This document shows positions 23,281 through 35,238 of a stretch of 64,000 nt of DNA, piece after piece. Source of the DNA: Mustela lutreola. Its lineage: Eukaryota > Chordata > Mammalia > Carnivora > Mustelidae. Position 1 is the first letter of the stretch; each line of letters starts with the position of its first letter. The position numbers and the translations under genes are program-made. A model generated the notes under the pieces. That model ran no database searches and was not told where the DNA came from. It saw only the letters and a program-made list of their open reading frames with translations. Where the stretch lies: the NCBI RefSeq assembly GCF_030435805.1, contig NC_081308.1, positions 86,409,738 to 86,473,737 of the forward strand. The letters run 5' to 3'.

Positions 23281-23966
23281 CAAGCGCAATATTTTCATTA
23301 CCATCCCATGCAAAATGTTTTCTAGTTGTAATTTTAAGTTCTTCTTTGACCCATGGGTTATTTAGAAATGTATTTCCTAATCTCTAAAATATTTGGATTT
23401 TTAGTTGCATTTTTATTATTGATTTCTAGTTAACTGCACCGTGACCGTGATTAGAGAACATACTCTATATGATTTTAATCTTTTTGAAATGTTAAAACTT
23501 GATGTATGGCCCAAGATATGTTCAATTTTTATACATGTTCCATATGTTTTTAAAAATAATGTATCTTTTATAGTTGTTGAATATAGTTTTATACCAACCA
23601 AAGTTTGAACTAATTAGATCAAGTTTGCTAATCATGCTCACATTTTTTATATCTCTGCTGTTTTTATTTGCTTATTCTGTCAACTATGGAAAGAGATATG
23701 TTATAACTTCCCACTCTATTATTTTTTGTAGTTCTGTCCATTTCTGTTATGTGTATTTTGAAGCTATGTTATTAGAGGTACCTTTAGAACTGTTACATCT
23801 TCCTGGTGAATTACACATTTTTTCCTCATGAAGTATCCCTTTTATCTGTAGTAATGCTTTTTGATGTAAAGCCCATTTTTAGTTGCCTATTTTTAGTTCG
23901 TGTTTTCACAGTATATATTTTCCATTTTTACACTTTCAAATTTTCTGTATGTTAAAGGTATTTTTC

Positions 23967-24135
23967 CCCAAAGATTTTATTTACTTATTTGTGAGAAAGA
24001 GGAAACATACGTGGGGATCGGCAGGCAGAGGGAGAAGCAGGCTCCCTGCTGAGCAAGGAGTCTGATATGGGATTCAATCCCAGGACCCGGGGATCATGCC
24101 AAAGTAAGCCGCTTAATCAACTGAGCCATCTAGGA
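23967..24135 (-). mobile_element. CAN-SINE (antisense, diverged)
   Basis: Antisense copy ending 'caactgagccatctagg'. The TA-rich tandem repeat follows directly. Confidence 0.88.
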
Positions 24136-24306
24136 TATATATATATATATGTCTAATAAAGGCATATATATGTCTAATAAAGGCATTATCTGATATATAT
24201 GTGTATATATATGTCTAATAAAGGCATATATATGTCTAATAAAGGCATTATCTGAGATATATATATACACACACATATATATATATATACACACATATAT
24301 ATATGT
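24136..24306. repeat. AT-rich tandem repeat (unit about 22 bp)
   Basis: The unit 'tatatatgtctaataaaggc' occurs four times, mixed with (TA)n and (CA)n tracts, over about 170 bp. Confidence 0.85.
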
Positions 24307-24484
24307 GCCTTTATTTCACTGATACAGGTAAAGGATATTGTCTATGGGAATATAAATCTAAATTAGCATTAATTTCCTTTCAGCACTTTAATAATATTCT
24401 TCCATTATCTGGCTTTATTTTTTCTGTTGAGAAGTTAGCTATCAGTGTAATTGTTGCTGCTTTGAAGGTAATCTAAGGTTTTTA

Positions 24485-25085
24485 TTTATAGCTACTTTAT
24501 TTTTACTATGTTCAGTTAGCCAACATGTAGTACATCATAAGTTTTTGATGTAGTGTTCAACAATTCATTAGTTACATATAACACCAAGTGTTCATCACAT
24601 CATGTGCCCTCCTTAATACCCATTACCTGGTTACCCCATCCCCAGGCCCCCTCCCTTCTGTAACCCTCAGTTCTTGGAGTCCAGAGTCTCTCATGTTTGT
24701 CTTCCTCTTCGATTAATCTCCCTTCAGATTTCCCTCCTTTCCCCTATGGTCCTCTGTGCTATTCCTTATGTTTGACATATGAGTGAAACCATATGATAAT
24801 TGTATTTCTCTGACTGACTTATTTCACTTAGCGTAATTCTCTCCAGTTCCATCCATGTCAGTGCAAATCGTGGGTATTCATCCTTTCTAATGGCTGAATA
24901 ATAGTCCATTGTATGTATGAATCACATCTTCTTTATCCATTCATCTATTGAAGGACATCTTGGTTCCTTCCACAGTTTGGTTATTGTGGACATTGCTGCT
25001 ATGAACATTGGGATGCATGTACCTCTTCTTTTAGCTACATCTGTATTTTGGGGGTAAATGCCTAGTAGTGCAATTGCTGATATTT
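24485..25085 (-). mobile_element. Carnivoran L1 3' end (antisense)
   Basis: Complement of the L1 3' UTR and ORF2 end: 'tcatcacatcatgtgccctc', 'taatggctgaataatagtcc' and 'tttatccattcatctattg'. The region corresponds to the 3' end seen in sense at 41766-42411. Confidence 0.85.
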
Positions 25086-26100
25086 TCCTTATTTTTGGTC
25101 TTCAATAGTTTTCCTATAATATGAATAGGTGTGATTTTCTAAAATTTATCTTGCTTCAGATTTGAAGAACTTCTTATATGTGGCTTCATGTTTTGCAAAG
25201 TCCAGAAAATTCTCAACCATTATTTCTTCAGATATTATTTATGTCTCATTCGTTCTCTCCTCTCTTCCTAAATTTCTTTTTTACTCTCTTCCTAAATTTC
25301 AAATACACATATATTGAACCTACTCTCTGTATTCTCTTTCTCTTATCCATTCCTAATTTTTCTTTTGACTCTAGGATTTATTCTAGATCATTTCCTTCAA
25401 CCCACTTTCCAGTTCAATAATTTTCTCTTCATCTATATGTACTCTGCTGTTCAATCCATCTATTTCATTTTTTCCCAGTTGAACATGGAGCCCAATGTGG
25501 TGCTTGAACTCATGACCCTGAGATTATGACCTGAGCTGAGATTAAGAGTAGGATGCTTAACTGACTGAGCCACGCAGGTGCCCCCCATCTATTCAGTTCT
25601 TAAATAAGATTTTTAAATTTTTCATTTCTAGAGTTTCTGTTTTATACTTTTTTATAGCTTCCATTTATCTGCAGAAATACTCTATATTGTCTCTATCTCC
25701 TCAAATATAGTAAACATATTTACTTAAAATCTATGTCTGATAACTCTAATATCCAAGGCCCCAATGATTCTTTCTCTATTGTCTATCATTTCTGGTGATT
25801 TCTGTTAATTTTGTCTTGTCTTCTTGTGTACTTGATTGTTTTCTATTGTGTGTCAGATATTGTATTTTATAAAACTTCAGGAATTATTTGAGGATGACAT
25901 CATTTCCCTCCAAAGAAAATTTATATTTGTGCTACTAAGCATCTAGGAGGATTAGCACTCTGGGATTACCTTATTCTACTTTTCAGTGACTGAGATTATT
26001 AAAAGTTAAACTGGTATCTTTGTGACAGCCTGTCTACCCCTAATTATTCTGATTCTGAGATGTATCTTTTTCAGCATCACAATCTGAAAGACATTGGGCT
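25086..26100 (-). mobile_element. Old L1 fragment (antisense) with a partial SINE
   Basis: T-rich antisense LINE text ('attatttcttcagatatta', 'aaaatctatgtctgataact'). Degraded. A partial CAN-SINE lies at 25484-25587. Confidence 0.5.
25484..25587 (-). mobile_element. CAN-SINE fragment (antisense)
   Basis: Only the tRNA-like half is present ('gaccctgagattatgacctg' to 'gactgagccacgcaggtgcc'). Confidence 0.85.
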
Positions 26101-26270
26101 TCATCAGGTATACCACTTGACAATATTTTGATTACAGTATCAGTCTCCCTAGCCTCCAGAGGCTGTCCAAAATTCTGCATAGCCTCTCAACAGTCCCCTC
26201 AATAACCATATATGCTCCGTTGGTAGGAGGGGCCCTAACATTAAGCTCAACTTCCCCCAATCCTATTTTT

Positions 26271-26483
26271 TTAAAGATTTTATTTATTTATCAGAGAGAG
26301 AGCGCAAGCGAGCGAGAGCGCGACCGAGAGCGAGCACAGGCAGACAGAGTGGAAGGCAGAGTCAGAGGGAGAAGCAGGCTCCCTGCGGAGCAAGGACCCC
26401 GATGTGGGACTCGATGTGGGACGCTGGGATCATGACCTGAGCCCAAGGCAGCTGCCCAACCAACTGAGCCACCCAGGCGTCCC
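26271..26483 (-). mobile_element. CAN-SINE (antisense)
   Basis: Full copy with a CpG-rich GA tract ('gcgaccgagagcgagcac'). Flanked by 'ccccaatcctatttt' on both sides. Confidence 0.95.
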
Positions 26484-26649
26484 CCCACCCCAATCCTATT
26501 TTGAACCAGTTAGTCTTAACTATCTTGTTAGCGCTCTAGTGCCCTCAGGGAAGTGAAAAAGTATGTTTGGTTCTGTTTACCCAGAGTAGCAGAAAGATTG
26601 GTTTCATTCACTCACCTCCCATTTTTGTAATTCACCACTGAGGCCTTTT

Positions 26650-27130
26650 GGTAAACTTTTGTTCAAGTATACCATAGATATAACAAAGTATACAAATCCT
26701 AAGTGTTCATCTCAATACATTTTCATAAAATGAGCAAGAAACAAAACATTAACAGTGTAGTGGAAGGTTTCTCCATTCCCCTATCTAGTCAATAACACAT
26801 CCCAAGGATAACCACTATTCAGATTTCTAACACCATAAATTAATTTTGTGTTCTTTAAACTTCAAGTAAATACAATCACATAGTATATATTCTTTTGTAT
26901 ATTTTTTTACTAACATAGTCTGTGAGGTTAATCCATATTATTGCATGTATGATATGCATTGCCATTTGTGAATATACTATATTTTGTTTATCCATTCTGC
27001 TATTGATGGATATTTGGAATGTTTCCAGTTTGGGGCTATTATGAATAATGCTACTATAGACATCCTTATATATGTCTATTGGTGAACATATGCATGCATT
27101 TCTATTGTGTGTAAGGTCATCAGTTATCAT
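26650..27130 (-). mobile_element. L1ME-type 3' UTR (antisense)
   Basis: 'aagtgttcatctcaatacat', 'tttatccattctgctattga' and 'ttccagtttggggctattat' match the complement of old L1 3' ends. Confidence 0.6.
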
Positions 27131-27640
27131 ATTTTTGGACTGAAGACAAAATTAAGATGTGGAGCCTAGAGTATAGCAAACTAAGCAAGATAAATCCTGC
27201 CTTGTGTAGGCCTGTCTGGAAAGCCATTTGATCTTGCCCAAGAGACAGATATGTTCATCTCAGTGTCCCATCGACCTTAACAGTTAACACTGCAGCTAGA
27301 ATGTGTTTTGTATTAAAGCTTATGCTCAGAAATAACCTGTGGTGACATTTTAGCAAAAGACACTGCAGAAAACTCCCTAAACATATAAAATCATGTACAA
27401 TTTTTTTAAAAATCTAGTTTTCCATGATACAGGAGCAGAGAAAATAAATAAGTACTTAAAGTTTCCCTTTCATGCCTTATTTCATGAAATCTGCTTTCTC
27501 CTGGGTCCAAGAAAGATGATGGATATTAGTGGCTGAGCAGAGGGGGAGTGAAGATGTGGGCTATTGCTCCCTGTATTCTAGAAGAAAATAAAATGTATAA
27601 AAAGAAATAGTTGCTCCATGAGAAGCATGAGAAGCATTCC
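27131..27640. other. Unique intergenic sequence
   Basis: No gene or repeat recognised. It leads into the ARMCX-type promoter relic. Confidence 0.4.
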
Positions 27641-27689
27641 TTTCCTGGAAATTAGAGAAAGACAAAATGGAAATGAATTTTCTCTTGGA

Positions 27690-27950
27690 TTTAAGAGTGG
27701 CAAATAAAAAAATGGGTGACAGGTCTGGTGTAATAGGGCAAGGGAGAGAAGTGGGCAAACTCCTGAATCACTGGTGGTGGAAGGGGAATTTGGAGACCAT
27801 GGCTCATTGGTCATGTGTATCTCAGGTGACTAAGAATTGTGAAAAGATGATCTTTTTGGTTTTCCATCAGCTTCCTGTTGAACTTAGAAAGATGTGTTTG
27901 TAGCTGAATGAAGAAGGAAAAAACTCTGGTTGGGTACAGATTGGTGTGAG
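27690..27950 (+). promoter_or_regulatory. Decayed ARMCX-type promoter and exon 1 relic
   Basis: Aligns with the ARMCX1, ARMCX3 and ARMCX6 promoters ('tcactggtggtggaagggga'). The CRE site is now tcatgt (27811-27816) and the E-box is caggtg (27823-27828). The 12-bp spacing is kept, but the CpGs are gone. The exon 1 end matches 'gaagaaggaaa', while the expected donor now reads 'cagattggtg', without GT at the aligned position. A dead copy of the cassette, upstream of the truncated ARMCX6-like sequence in the left arm. Confidence 0.7.
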
Positions 27951-28189
27951 AGTGAGCATTACCTGGGGAGACTTGGGGTCAGGGTAGGGCTGGGGGCAGA
28001 GATCTGAAGGGGTAGAGTCAGATTTTCCTACACCTCCAGCTACACCCACCAGCTCATTTTAGTTCTCTAAATGATGAATGGGGTCAGAGGAAGAACTGAT
28101 GCTAGGGTACAGGAGTGAAAGGTGAGAATCATTTGACAGAGTCCTGAATCAGTGAAAAGACAAGAATTGTGGTTTACCACCCAGACCTA

Positions 28190-28780
28190 AATCTCCACCA
28201 ACCACTATCTTTTGGTTTCCTTGCTTGTCTGTAGGGGGCGGCACAACTCAAGGGAAAGGAAGAGAAAAAGTATGGGATATTCAGTCGAAACTGGTTTCTT
28301 CAAGGAAATGTGGCGCCTAAACTGGCCACAGGGGGGTGGTAGAAGCAAACTTGCAATCAGCGCCCATTTGTCCGCTCAGATCCTGTCCGTCTTCAAAAAA
28401 GAAAGAAAACAGTACTTAATCCCAATCCCTTTTGGCTCTGGGGGAAGCAGCAACAAAATTAGTGGGGCAGAAATGAAGGGTAGATGGGCATTTGAGGGAA
28501 GAAAGTGAGGTGAAGAGAGTGGCGGAAGGACAAAGAAATGGAAAAAGTAAGCATTTGATGGTGGTACGGGGTGGTGATGAAAGTATTTGGAGCATAGGCT
28601 GGCGGGTGTGTCTGAGACCTGTATGGGAGACATTTGAAAGCTAGATTTCTCATTCTGGATAGACTGTATTTACGTGCCAGTACATCTACCAATCACCATT
28701 CTCTCTTGCCTACCTGTAGACATAAATTTAGGCAAAGAAGGCAGAAAATTGCTCTACGCAGTATGATACCCTGGAGGTAA
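28190..28780 (+). pseudogene. Relic ARMCX noncoding exon units
   Basis: Two segments resemble ARMCX3 noncoding exons. One starts after 'gtctgtag' at 28234 ('gcggcacaactcaaggg' against the ARMCX3 'gcggcactacgccaggc'). The other is at 28720-28774, between 'ctacctgtag' and donor 'gtaagg'. They lie downstream of the decayed promoter in the same order as in ARMCX3. Confidence 0.5.
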
Positions 28781-29523
28781 GGGTAGGGATAGAGAGGTGA
28801 GAGTCAGAAAACAGGGTCCAAAGGCAACTCGGACTCTTCCTCTTCCAGCCTTTGGTCTCCTTTCTTCTTTCTTTGGTGTTGGAAAAGTCAAATTTGTATC
28901 TCTGAGGAAACAGGGGAATGAGTATAAATGAGGTTAAAGCCAGAAAAGAAAATTTGAAAATTGAGACCTTCAGTGAAGAAAGAAAGATCTTGATTCCCTT
29001 GTGTTCTGAGTGTTGACATGTCTAATTGAGGATACTCAGATAAAATATATATGTATTTGCATTGCACCTAGTCCCATGTTGGATGGTAGTTAGTACAATT
29101 GTGTTGAGGAAAAGAATGTCCAGCAATCACCACAAAGTTTTTAGAAGAGGGTGAACCTTCTGTGTGTTGCATAAGTGTAGGATGTACTCAAAATGGGTGA
29201 TTTAGTGAAAACAGGTCAGGAGGTCAGAGGTAGAATTTACTACAGTGTTTACCCACACTAATCAGAAGAGATAGCAACCACATTAAGCTTCAGACAAGGT
29301 GAGGACAGTTGAGTGCTCTCAGCTTTAATCAGAGATCTAAAAACAAAAACAAAAACAAAGATCTAGGTAAAGCAAAGTCCAGAGTATGAGGCTCAATGAA
29401 CCGTGGGCAGTAAGAACACAGGGACTCCCAAAGAGAACAGTGTCCTAATAATAAAAGAGAATCACCCTTTCCCCAATGAAAATTAACATATCTTTAGTGA
29501 TGCTTAGGGTATGACAACTTCCT
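28781..29523. other. Unique flank left of the palindrome
   Basis: AT-rich, with no ORF resembling the ARMCX N-terminus. The left-arm ARMCX6-like copy therefore has no anchor-coding part here. Confidence 0.5.
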
Positions 29524-30660
29524 GGTGTGTACTTGACCTCTCTAAGTGTCCTTTCATTCAGGGAAAAATGTGGTTTGCTCAGCCCAAGGATGCTGATTTT
29601 TCATTTAGCCATGATATCAATAGTCAGTCATTTGGCCAGCCTCTCCATTGTTGGAAACACGATCCCCACTCCCGACCCTATTAGGGAGAAGGCTTTCTGT
29701 ACTCTGGATAACTTGAATGCAGGAGTTGAAAACCAGGGCCAGATTAAGATGTCCATCAGTGAAGTGTGTCGGGAGACTGTGTCATGTTGCTGCAACTCAT
29801 TTCTGCAGCAGGCCGGATTAGATTTGTTAATAAGCATGACAGTTATTAATAACATGCTTGCCAAGTCCGATTCAGACTTGAAGTTCCCTTTGATATCAGA
29901 GGGGAGGGGAGGGGATGTGCTGAGGTTCAGGCTTTGAAACTGTCCATGGGTTTGTCTGGAAAGCCGGTCTTGGCAGGGGACTCGCTGGGTGCCCAAACGC
30001 TGCTCTCATCCATGTCCCTCTTGATCAGGAACGGAAACACACAGGTTCTCCCTGACACCCTGGCCTCGTAGAGGGCCATCTGGAGCGGAATGGAACCGAA
30101 TCCACCCAAAACCCTGCTGGAGAACACCCACCTGTGTTCTCATTCAAAGAATCTACAGTGGGTGCTGTTGAAGACCCGGCCTTAGCCACCACATCACGGG
30201 GTGAAAGTTACACTTGCTCCACTGAGGACCACACTCTTCTGGGCCAGGCAGGGGTCCCCCCGGAGCTCTGAGTAACTTCTTGGTTTTGCAGTCTGCAGGC
30301 AAAGTGCATTGTTAGTTACTCCCTTGCGGCCTTCCTCCTGCGGTAAAGGGATCTTTTCAGCAGCCAGCTGTGCCTACAGAACATCCTATGAGAGCATGGC
30401 CGGGGAGGTCTTGCCTCTGGTGGTCTCCCTGTGTCAGCCGGACTGTTTTGAGGAGACCGGGCACGTGTCGGGGCTGGAGCTGCAAACGCATCTGTTGCCT
30501 CTTAGGTTGACTTCTTTCCCACTGACTCCTTCTTCGCTGCGAGCTGATGGATGGTGAACCTAGTCATCCACAAAGGACACTCCCCTCCTCTGTGCTCTAC
30601 CGACTTGACTTCCTCCACCCAAGCCTACATCTGTACGCATCGTCAATAAAGTGTGTGCTT
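29524..30660 (+). pseudogene. ARMCX6-like copy, 5'-truncated (left arm)
   Basis: The mirror image of the ARMCX6 3' half. Homology begins at about residue 135 of the ARMCX6 protein (the VLDLSKC region lies just outside or at the arm edge). It shares the two frame disruptions of the right-arm copy: a tandem 'agtcagtc' at 29632-29639 and an extra 5 bp in the G-rich tract near 29900. Recognisable blocks are VENQGQIKMSISEVCRETV and LDLLISMTVINNMLAKSDSD. The aligned stop is at 30069-30071 and the poly(A) signal at 30645-30650. There is no membrane anchor and no ARMCX start codon, so it is unlikely to make an ARMCX protein. Human also has an ARMCX6-like pseudogene beside ARMCX6, but the relationship was not tested here. 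Confidence 0.85.
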
Positions 30661-30671
30661 TGATTGGCAAA

Positions 30672-31999
30672 AACGGGACGTGGAACTTGTCCTTGAGTTG
30701 ACAGTCTACACGCAGAGGAAGACAAAAGTAGGTGACCAAGGCGAACCACCTGGGCCTTCGCTCCCTGGCAGGGGCACTCTTACCAGGTGCTCATAGGGGG
30801 CAGGGGTAGAGGTGGGCTGGAGTGCTCAGGAGAAGGGTCTGGGGGCCAGGGGCGGAAGCCAGGGAGCAGAGATGGGGTTCGTGGAGGTTGCAGGGTACAA
30901 CACTTGTGAAGCCGGCGGCATTGTGCCTGGCACCTGGAGCAGAGAAATCCCTCCATGAAGGTGTCTCTCCTTGACTGCCAGCCTGGGCAGAGGGTCAGTA
31001 TCCTTGGGGTCTGTCTACACACCCTTGGGGACCAGTTGGCAACCCACCCCCCTGCATTTAACGCACAAGACTGGCAGCGATGGTTGCCGCTCGCTGCGTG
31101 CCCACTTGGCATCCTTCTCCCTCCCCTGCAAAGCAGCTGTTAAACCTACTTCCAGGCCCACTCCCTTCCTTGGGAGCCCAAGTCCAAATTCCTGGCAGAG
31201 GGAGAAGGGTCGGCCCTCTCTTCCTTCGAGGGAACCTCTTTTCTGCCCTCTCCTCTGTCCCTTTGGTGACTTCCATCCAAAAGGAGCCAGTGGAGCCCTC
31301 CATGAACTCACGATCAGGGTAGTAGGGCAGACGCTGAGGGGGCCTGGCAGGGCTATGGCCGGTCCACTGGGAGACACATCTCCGTCACCCCCACCCAAGC
31401 TCCTGGCACCCCTTGCAGGAAAGGAGGAACCTAGCCCTGTGCATGGACCCATTCTGTGGATCTGGACGCCTCCTGCTGCCACCCCTCCCAACACTGCCAG
31501 ACCTCTCCCAGCAACCCTGGCCCCTGCATCATCAAAGCCAGCTTCCCTGAGTGTCTTTGACGTGTCAAGCAGTGGTCCTCTTTCCCTGAGCCCTGGCCCA
31601 CAACACAGGCAACAAGAAACATCCCTTGGGCAGCGCTGCCTCTGTGCCTGATGGTCTCTCTGGGATGCAGCTCTGGGCCACTGTGCCCTGGGCATCAGCA
31701 CTCTGTGCCTGCTCTGCCTTCTGATGCTCTCCTCCACAAAGACCATATAGTTGTATCAGTTCCTCCCTTCTCCTGGAGTTTGGCTGGCAGGTGGATTACA
31801 ACCCCTCAGCTTTTAACCGACCCGCCCAACTCCCTACCGTCTCTGGGCTGACTACAAGGTATGGGGACCTGCCAGGTCCCAGGACCATCTCTGGGGAATC
31901 TTCCAACCTACAACGGGGACACCACCTCTCCCCAGGCACTGGCACCTTGGATGGCCAGAACGTGACTTGTGGTTGCTGTGACAACACACCCCGTCAGGG

Positions 32000-32063
<64 letters not shown>

Positions 32064-34187
32064 GACACACACAGCTTGCCACCCCTCCAGGCTTCCTCTG
32101 CTGGCTGTCCTGTTTCCTAAGAGTTGCTAATGCGACCAGCCCTTTCTCCCAAGCCAGCCTCGGGTGGACTGGGCAATGTTTCCCAAGTAGGAGTGCCCTG
32201 GACACTCCAAGCGGAGCCTGCTGGGCCAATGCTGTCTTCAGCAACACACCTGTTTGTGCTCAGCCTCTTGAATCTCAACACAGAGGCAGGTCTTCTTCCT
32301 CCCGGCTCGGACTCCCAAATTAACAGGCGCCTCCCCACTCTGCGCTCTGCCAAATCCCCATTCCAGTGCTGCCACAGGCAATTGTCCCCCATCTCCAAGG
32401 CAGGCCCTTGGCCCTTTCAGGCCATCGCTGACTTCTACCTCAGGGAGGGCCTTGGAGACTGTCTGCTCATCTCCTGAGCGACTATCTGTCACAGAGAAGA
32501 CTGTTGGCCTCCAAGGGTCTCCAGGTTGTGGTCCTGGCTCAAGGCAAGAGCCTCCTGTGCATCTGCTGGCCCTGCCCTTCCCAAAGCCTTCCCCCTGCAC
32601 CTGGGAGCTCGGGCCCCTGGTCTGCCCTTTATCCCTTGGATGGTTGCTGTGCCAGGCAGGAGCCCCAGGGGCAGTGGAGGGGGTTCGGGGGCATGCCTGC
32701 CAGTCAGGGCCCGATGAAGACATTTGGAGGCTGTCAGCAGCAGGAAGACCATGGTACACCCCCAACACGTAATGCCGAATGGAATGGCATGGGACCACCA
32801 AGCCCCATGCCTGCCTGCCCCTGCCTGCCAACTTGCCCACCTGCCTGCTACGAGGAACAGATTCTTTCCGGGCTTCTCCATGGTAAACAGTTGTCAAGGG
32901 CATCAAAGCTACAGCTTGGCACACTGTGTCGGGGAAGGACCCTGCCGTGATGGGGCCCACCCCAGCCTGGCCTGCCTCTGGGGAAAATCTGGGGGGCCCA
33001 TCCCCACGGACTGCCTTCCAGCTCCACCAAAGGCCTGGTCTTGCTTCTCAGGCATCTCCCAGTGACGTCTACATCAGGTGCCTGCACGTACTGGCTGCAC
33101 ACTGACTCCCAGTGCCCTCCCCGGCTTGCTACCCCTCCTACAGGTCTTGGGATTTGACCTCCCAGCCCCCCCTACCCCTGTGAAGAGCACACACAGGAAG
33201 TTGCAGACTTCCTGCTTCCCAGCCCATACAGCCAGTCTCAGACTCTGCCTCCTCACCGGGACCCTAGCTAGCTCCAGTCTCACTGCAGTTCCCCCCCACC
33301 AGCCCCTCACTTTGATGTGCCCACCCCACAGAGTGTCACAGCCCTCACCAGGCCAATCTTTAAGCTGCCACAGCAGCGTTCAGCAGACAGCTGGACAACT
33401 GTGGCCAGGGCTGGCCCCAGGCTCCCTTCTGCCCCCAGTGCAGCTGGTCTAGGATGCAGACGAGTGCCTCACTGCAGTCCAGCGCAGTCCCACGGAGGAT
33501 GAGCCAGTCCCTCGTGTGCCACACAAGCTGCGGGCCTCACCTCACACCCTGTCACTTCCCTCCTCCTCTCTGCTCATGGCCTCTGGGGCACCCTGAGGCC
33601 AGGCTCCTTTCCCCTTACTGCCTCTTGTTTTTGTGTGTGGCCTGGGATGTCCTCCCTCATGCCCTGATTACAGACAGAGTCTCCTGTGTGGTTTCCGAAT
33701 TCCTTCACACTCTTCCACTGAAAGGGCTGTCTCACAGATCAACTTGGAATTTACGTCTGTGCAGGCTGGGAGGGGTGACCCAAACTTTACTTCTCCCCCC
33801 GCCCCGCCCCGCCCCGTGGATAACAGGTTAACCCAGCACCATTGATCACTGCCTGCCTGCGTGTGGCACATCTGGGACCCTCGTGCACCCAGCCCAGCTG
33901 AGCATCCCCTCTGTGGCTCCCTGGTGTGAGTCTCCCCCGAGGCACACCTTTCTCCCAGGAACCTCTTAACTGACTGGGGGACCCTCAGCTCACCGGGGGG
34001 CCTGATGGTAGGTGCTGTGTGTGTTAGCAGGGAGGTGAGTGTGGGTGCTTGTGAGCAGGCCTCTGCCCCAGGTTTCTTCTTGGGACACATTCTGGCCCAC
34101 AGGAGACGTAGGAACCCTGTCGCCTGGCTGACTTTTTAGCAACATGGGAAAGTGCAAAATTACTTGATTTGTGTGAAAGAAAAGCAG
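30672..34187. other. Left arm beyond the ARMCX6 copy: GC-rich, no recognised gene
   Basis: Several long open stretches occur on both strands (up to 243 codons at 31015-31746 minus, 240 at 32238-32960 minus, 226 at 30971-31651 plus). They overlap each other, are low in complexity (G, R, P, S rich) and resemble no known family. High GC with few stop codons explains them better than coding. Also contains the composite (TC)n(AC)n microsatellite and a CCCCG repeat near 33797-33815. Confidence 0.55.
32004..32075. repeat. Composite (TC)n(AC)n microsatellite, left arm
   Basis: About 27 bp of TC repeat followed by about 29 bp of AC repeat. The mirror copy is at 48809-48880. Confidence 0.95.
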
Positions 34188-34779
34188 GTAGAATAGAGTG
34201 TTGTGTTTATCTTCATAAATATTATGTTGTTGCATCATATATGTGATTTTATATTTTCTATGAAAATATAAATTATCTTTGTAATGCTACACAAGGAATG
34301 GCATAGTAGTTTCTACCTGTTGACAGATATATTGAGATTGCCTGGGGAAAAGTAAGAGATTCATTTTTTTTCTGTTTTTTGTGCCTTTCGAATTCTTTAC
34401 ATATATATTTTTTCATTCTAAAATATTTAATAGGAAACAATTGTTGTTGATTTATATAAAAGTTCTTGATGGAGCATCATCATCCTAATGTCATTTTTGT
34501 GAACGCTTATTAATTTTATTATTTTGTTTCTTTTTTCTTTCTGACTTTTAAGTAGATATACATAGTTTACAAATTTTGACACGTTTATCTCTTCCTGTTC
34601 AATATTTTATACCTCATTTCTTTTTCTATCTCATTGCAGTGTCAAAGACCTCCGGAACAATAGTATTGATGATACAGTACATACTTTTCTTGTTTCCCAT
34701 TTTAATGGTTGATGTTTCAGTAGTAAGGTTGATGTTTGCTGTATAGGTTTTTGATTAAGTAATCTATCATATATTTATA

Positions 34780-35120
34780 TAATAGAAGTATAAAGCAGTA
34801 AAAATGAACGAGTTAGATCTTTATATATCAATCTAGACAGTTCTCAGAAACCTAATGTTGTGTGAAATAAGCAATTTGTAGAAAGATATGGATAATGTCA
34901 TTTATATATTTTTAAGCATTGAAACAATGCTATGTATTATTTTGTATAGATAAATTTCCAGAATAATTCAAAATGGGTACTGAAAGATGCACATCAATTT
35001 TACAATATCAGTTACTTCTGGGAAAGGATGGAAGAAAGTGTGACTCTAATAGTGTATGTAGCTTAATTTGATCTGTTAATACAAAGATATTAAACAAATA
35101 AAAGAAAAAGTATTAATGTT
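34780..35120 (+). mobile_element. L1ME/HAL1-type 3' region, degraded
   Basis: 'gtgtgaaataagcaatttg' and 'cagttacttctgggaaagga' fit the 3' region of old LINEs in sense orientation. The preceding 34190-34780 is AT-rich and unassigned. Confidence 0.5.
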
Positions 35121-35238
35121 TGTTAATTATGGATGATATATACATATAATCTCATTTTTCTCTGTATCTTTCTTTTTTTAAATAGAAAGAAAAATGAATT
35201 GTTTGTGCAATACAACCAATAAAAAAAGACCTTCACAG

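Larger units (their letters stand above)
23281..24480 (-). mobile_element. Second L1 ORF2 fragment (antisense)
   Basis: 'gacccatgggttatttagaa' and 'gatgtatggcccaagatatg' are ORF2 landmarks read in complement. They repeat the landmark found near 21310, so this is a separate element. It is interrupted by a SINE and a tandem repeat. Confidence 0.65.
29524..34187 (+). repeat. Palindrome left arm (about 4.66 kb)
   Basis: Inverted copy of about 46676-51360. Homology starts at 'ggtgtgtacttgacctctct' (29524; mirror 51360) and ends near 'gaaagaaaagca' (about 34187; mirror about 46676). In the parts compared the arms differ at only a few bases: two around 29595-29601, one near 31215, a short gap near 34160 where the left arm lacks about 22 bp, and small microsatellite length differences. 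No SINE or LINE lies inside. GC content is visibly higher than in flanks and spacer. Confidence 0.97.

Noticed and set aside
29527-29937. 136-codon frame as a second functional ARMCX6 gene
   Set aside because: It starts inside the gene, lacks the membrane anchor and ARMCX start, and reads partly in a shifted phase.
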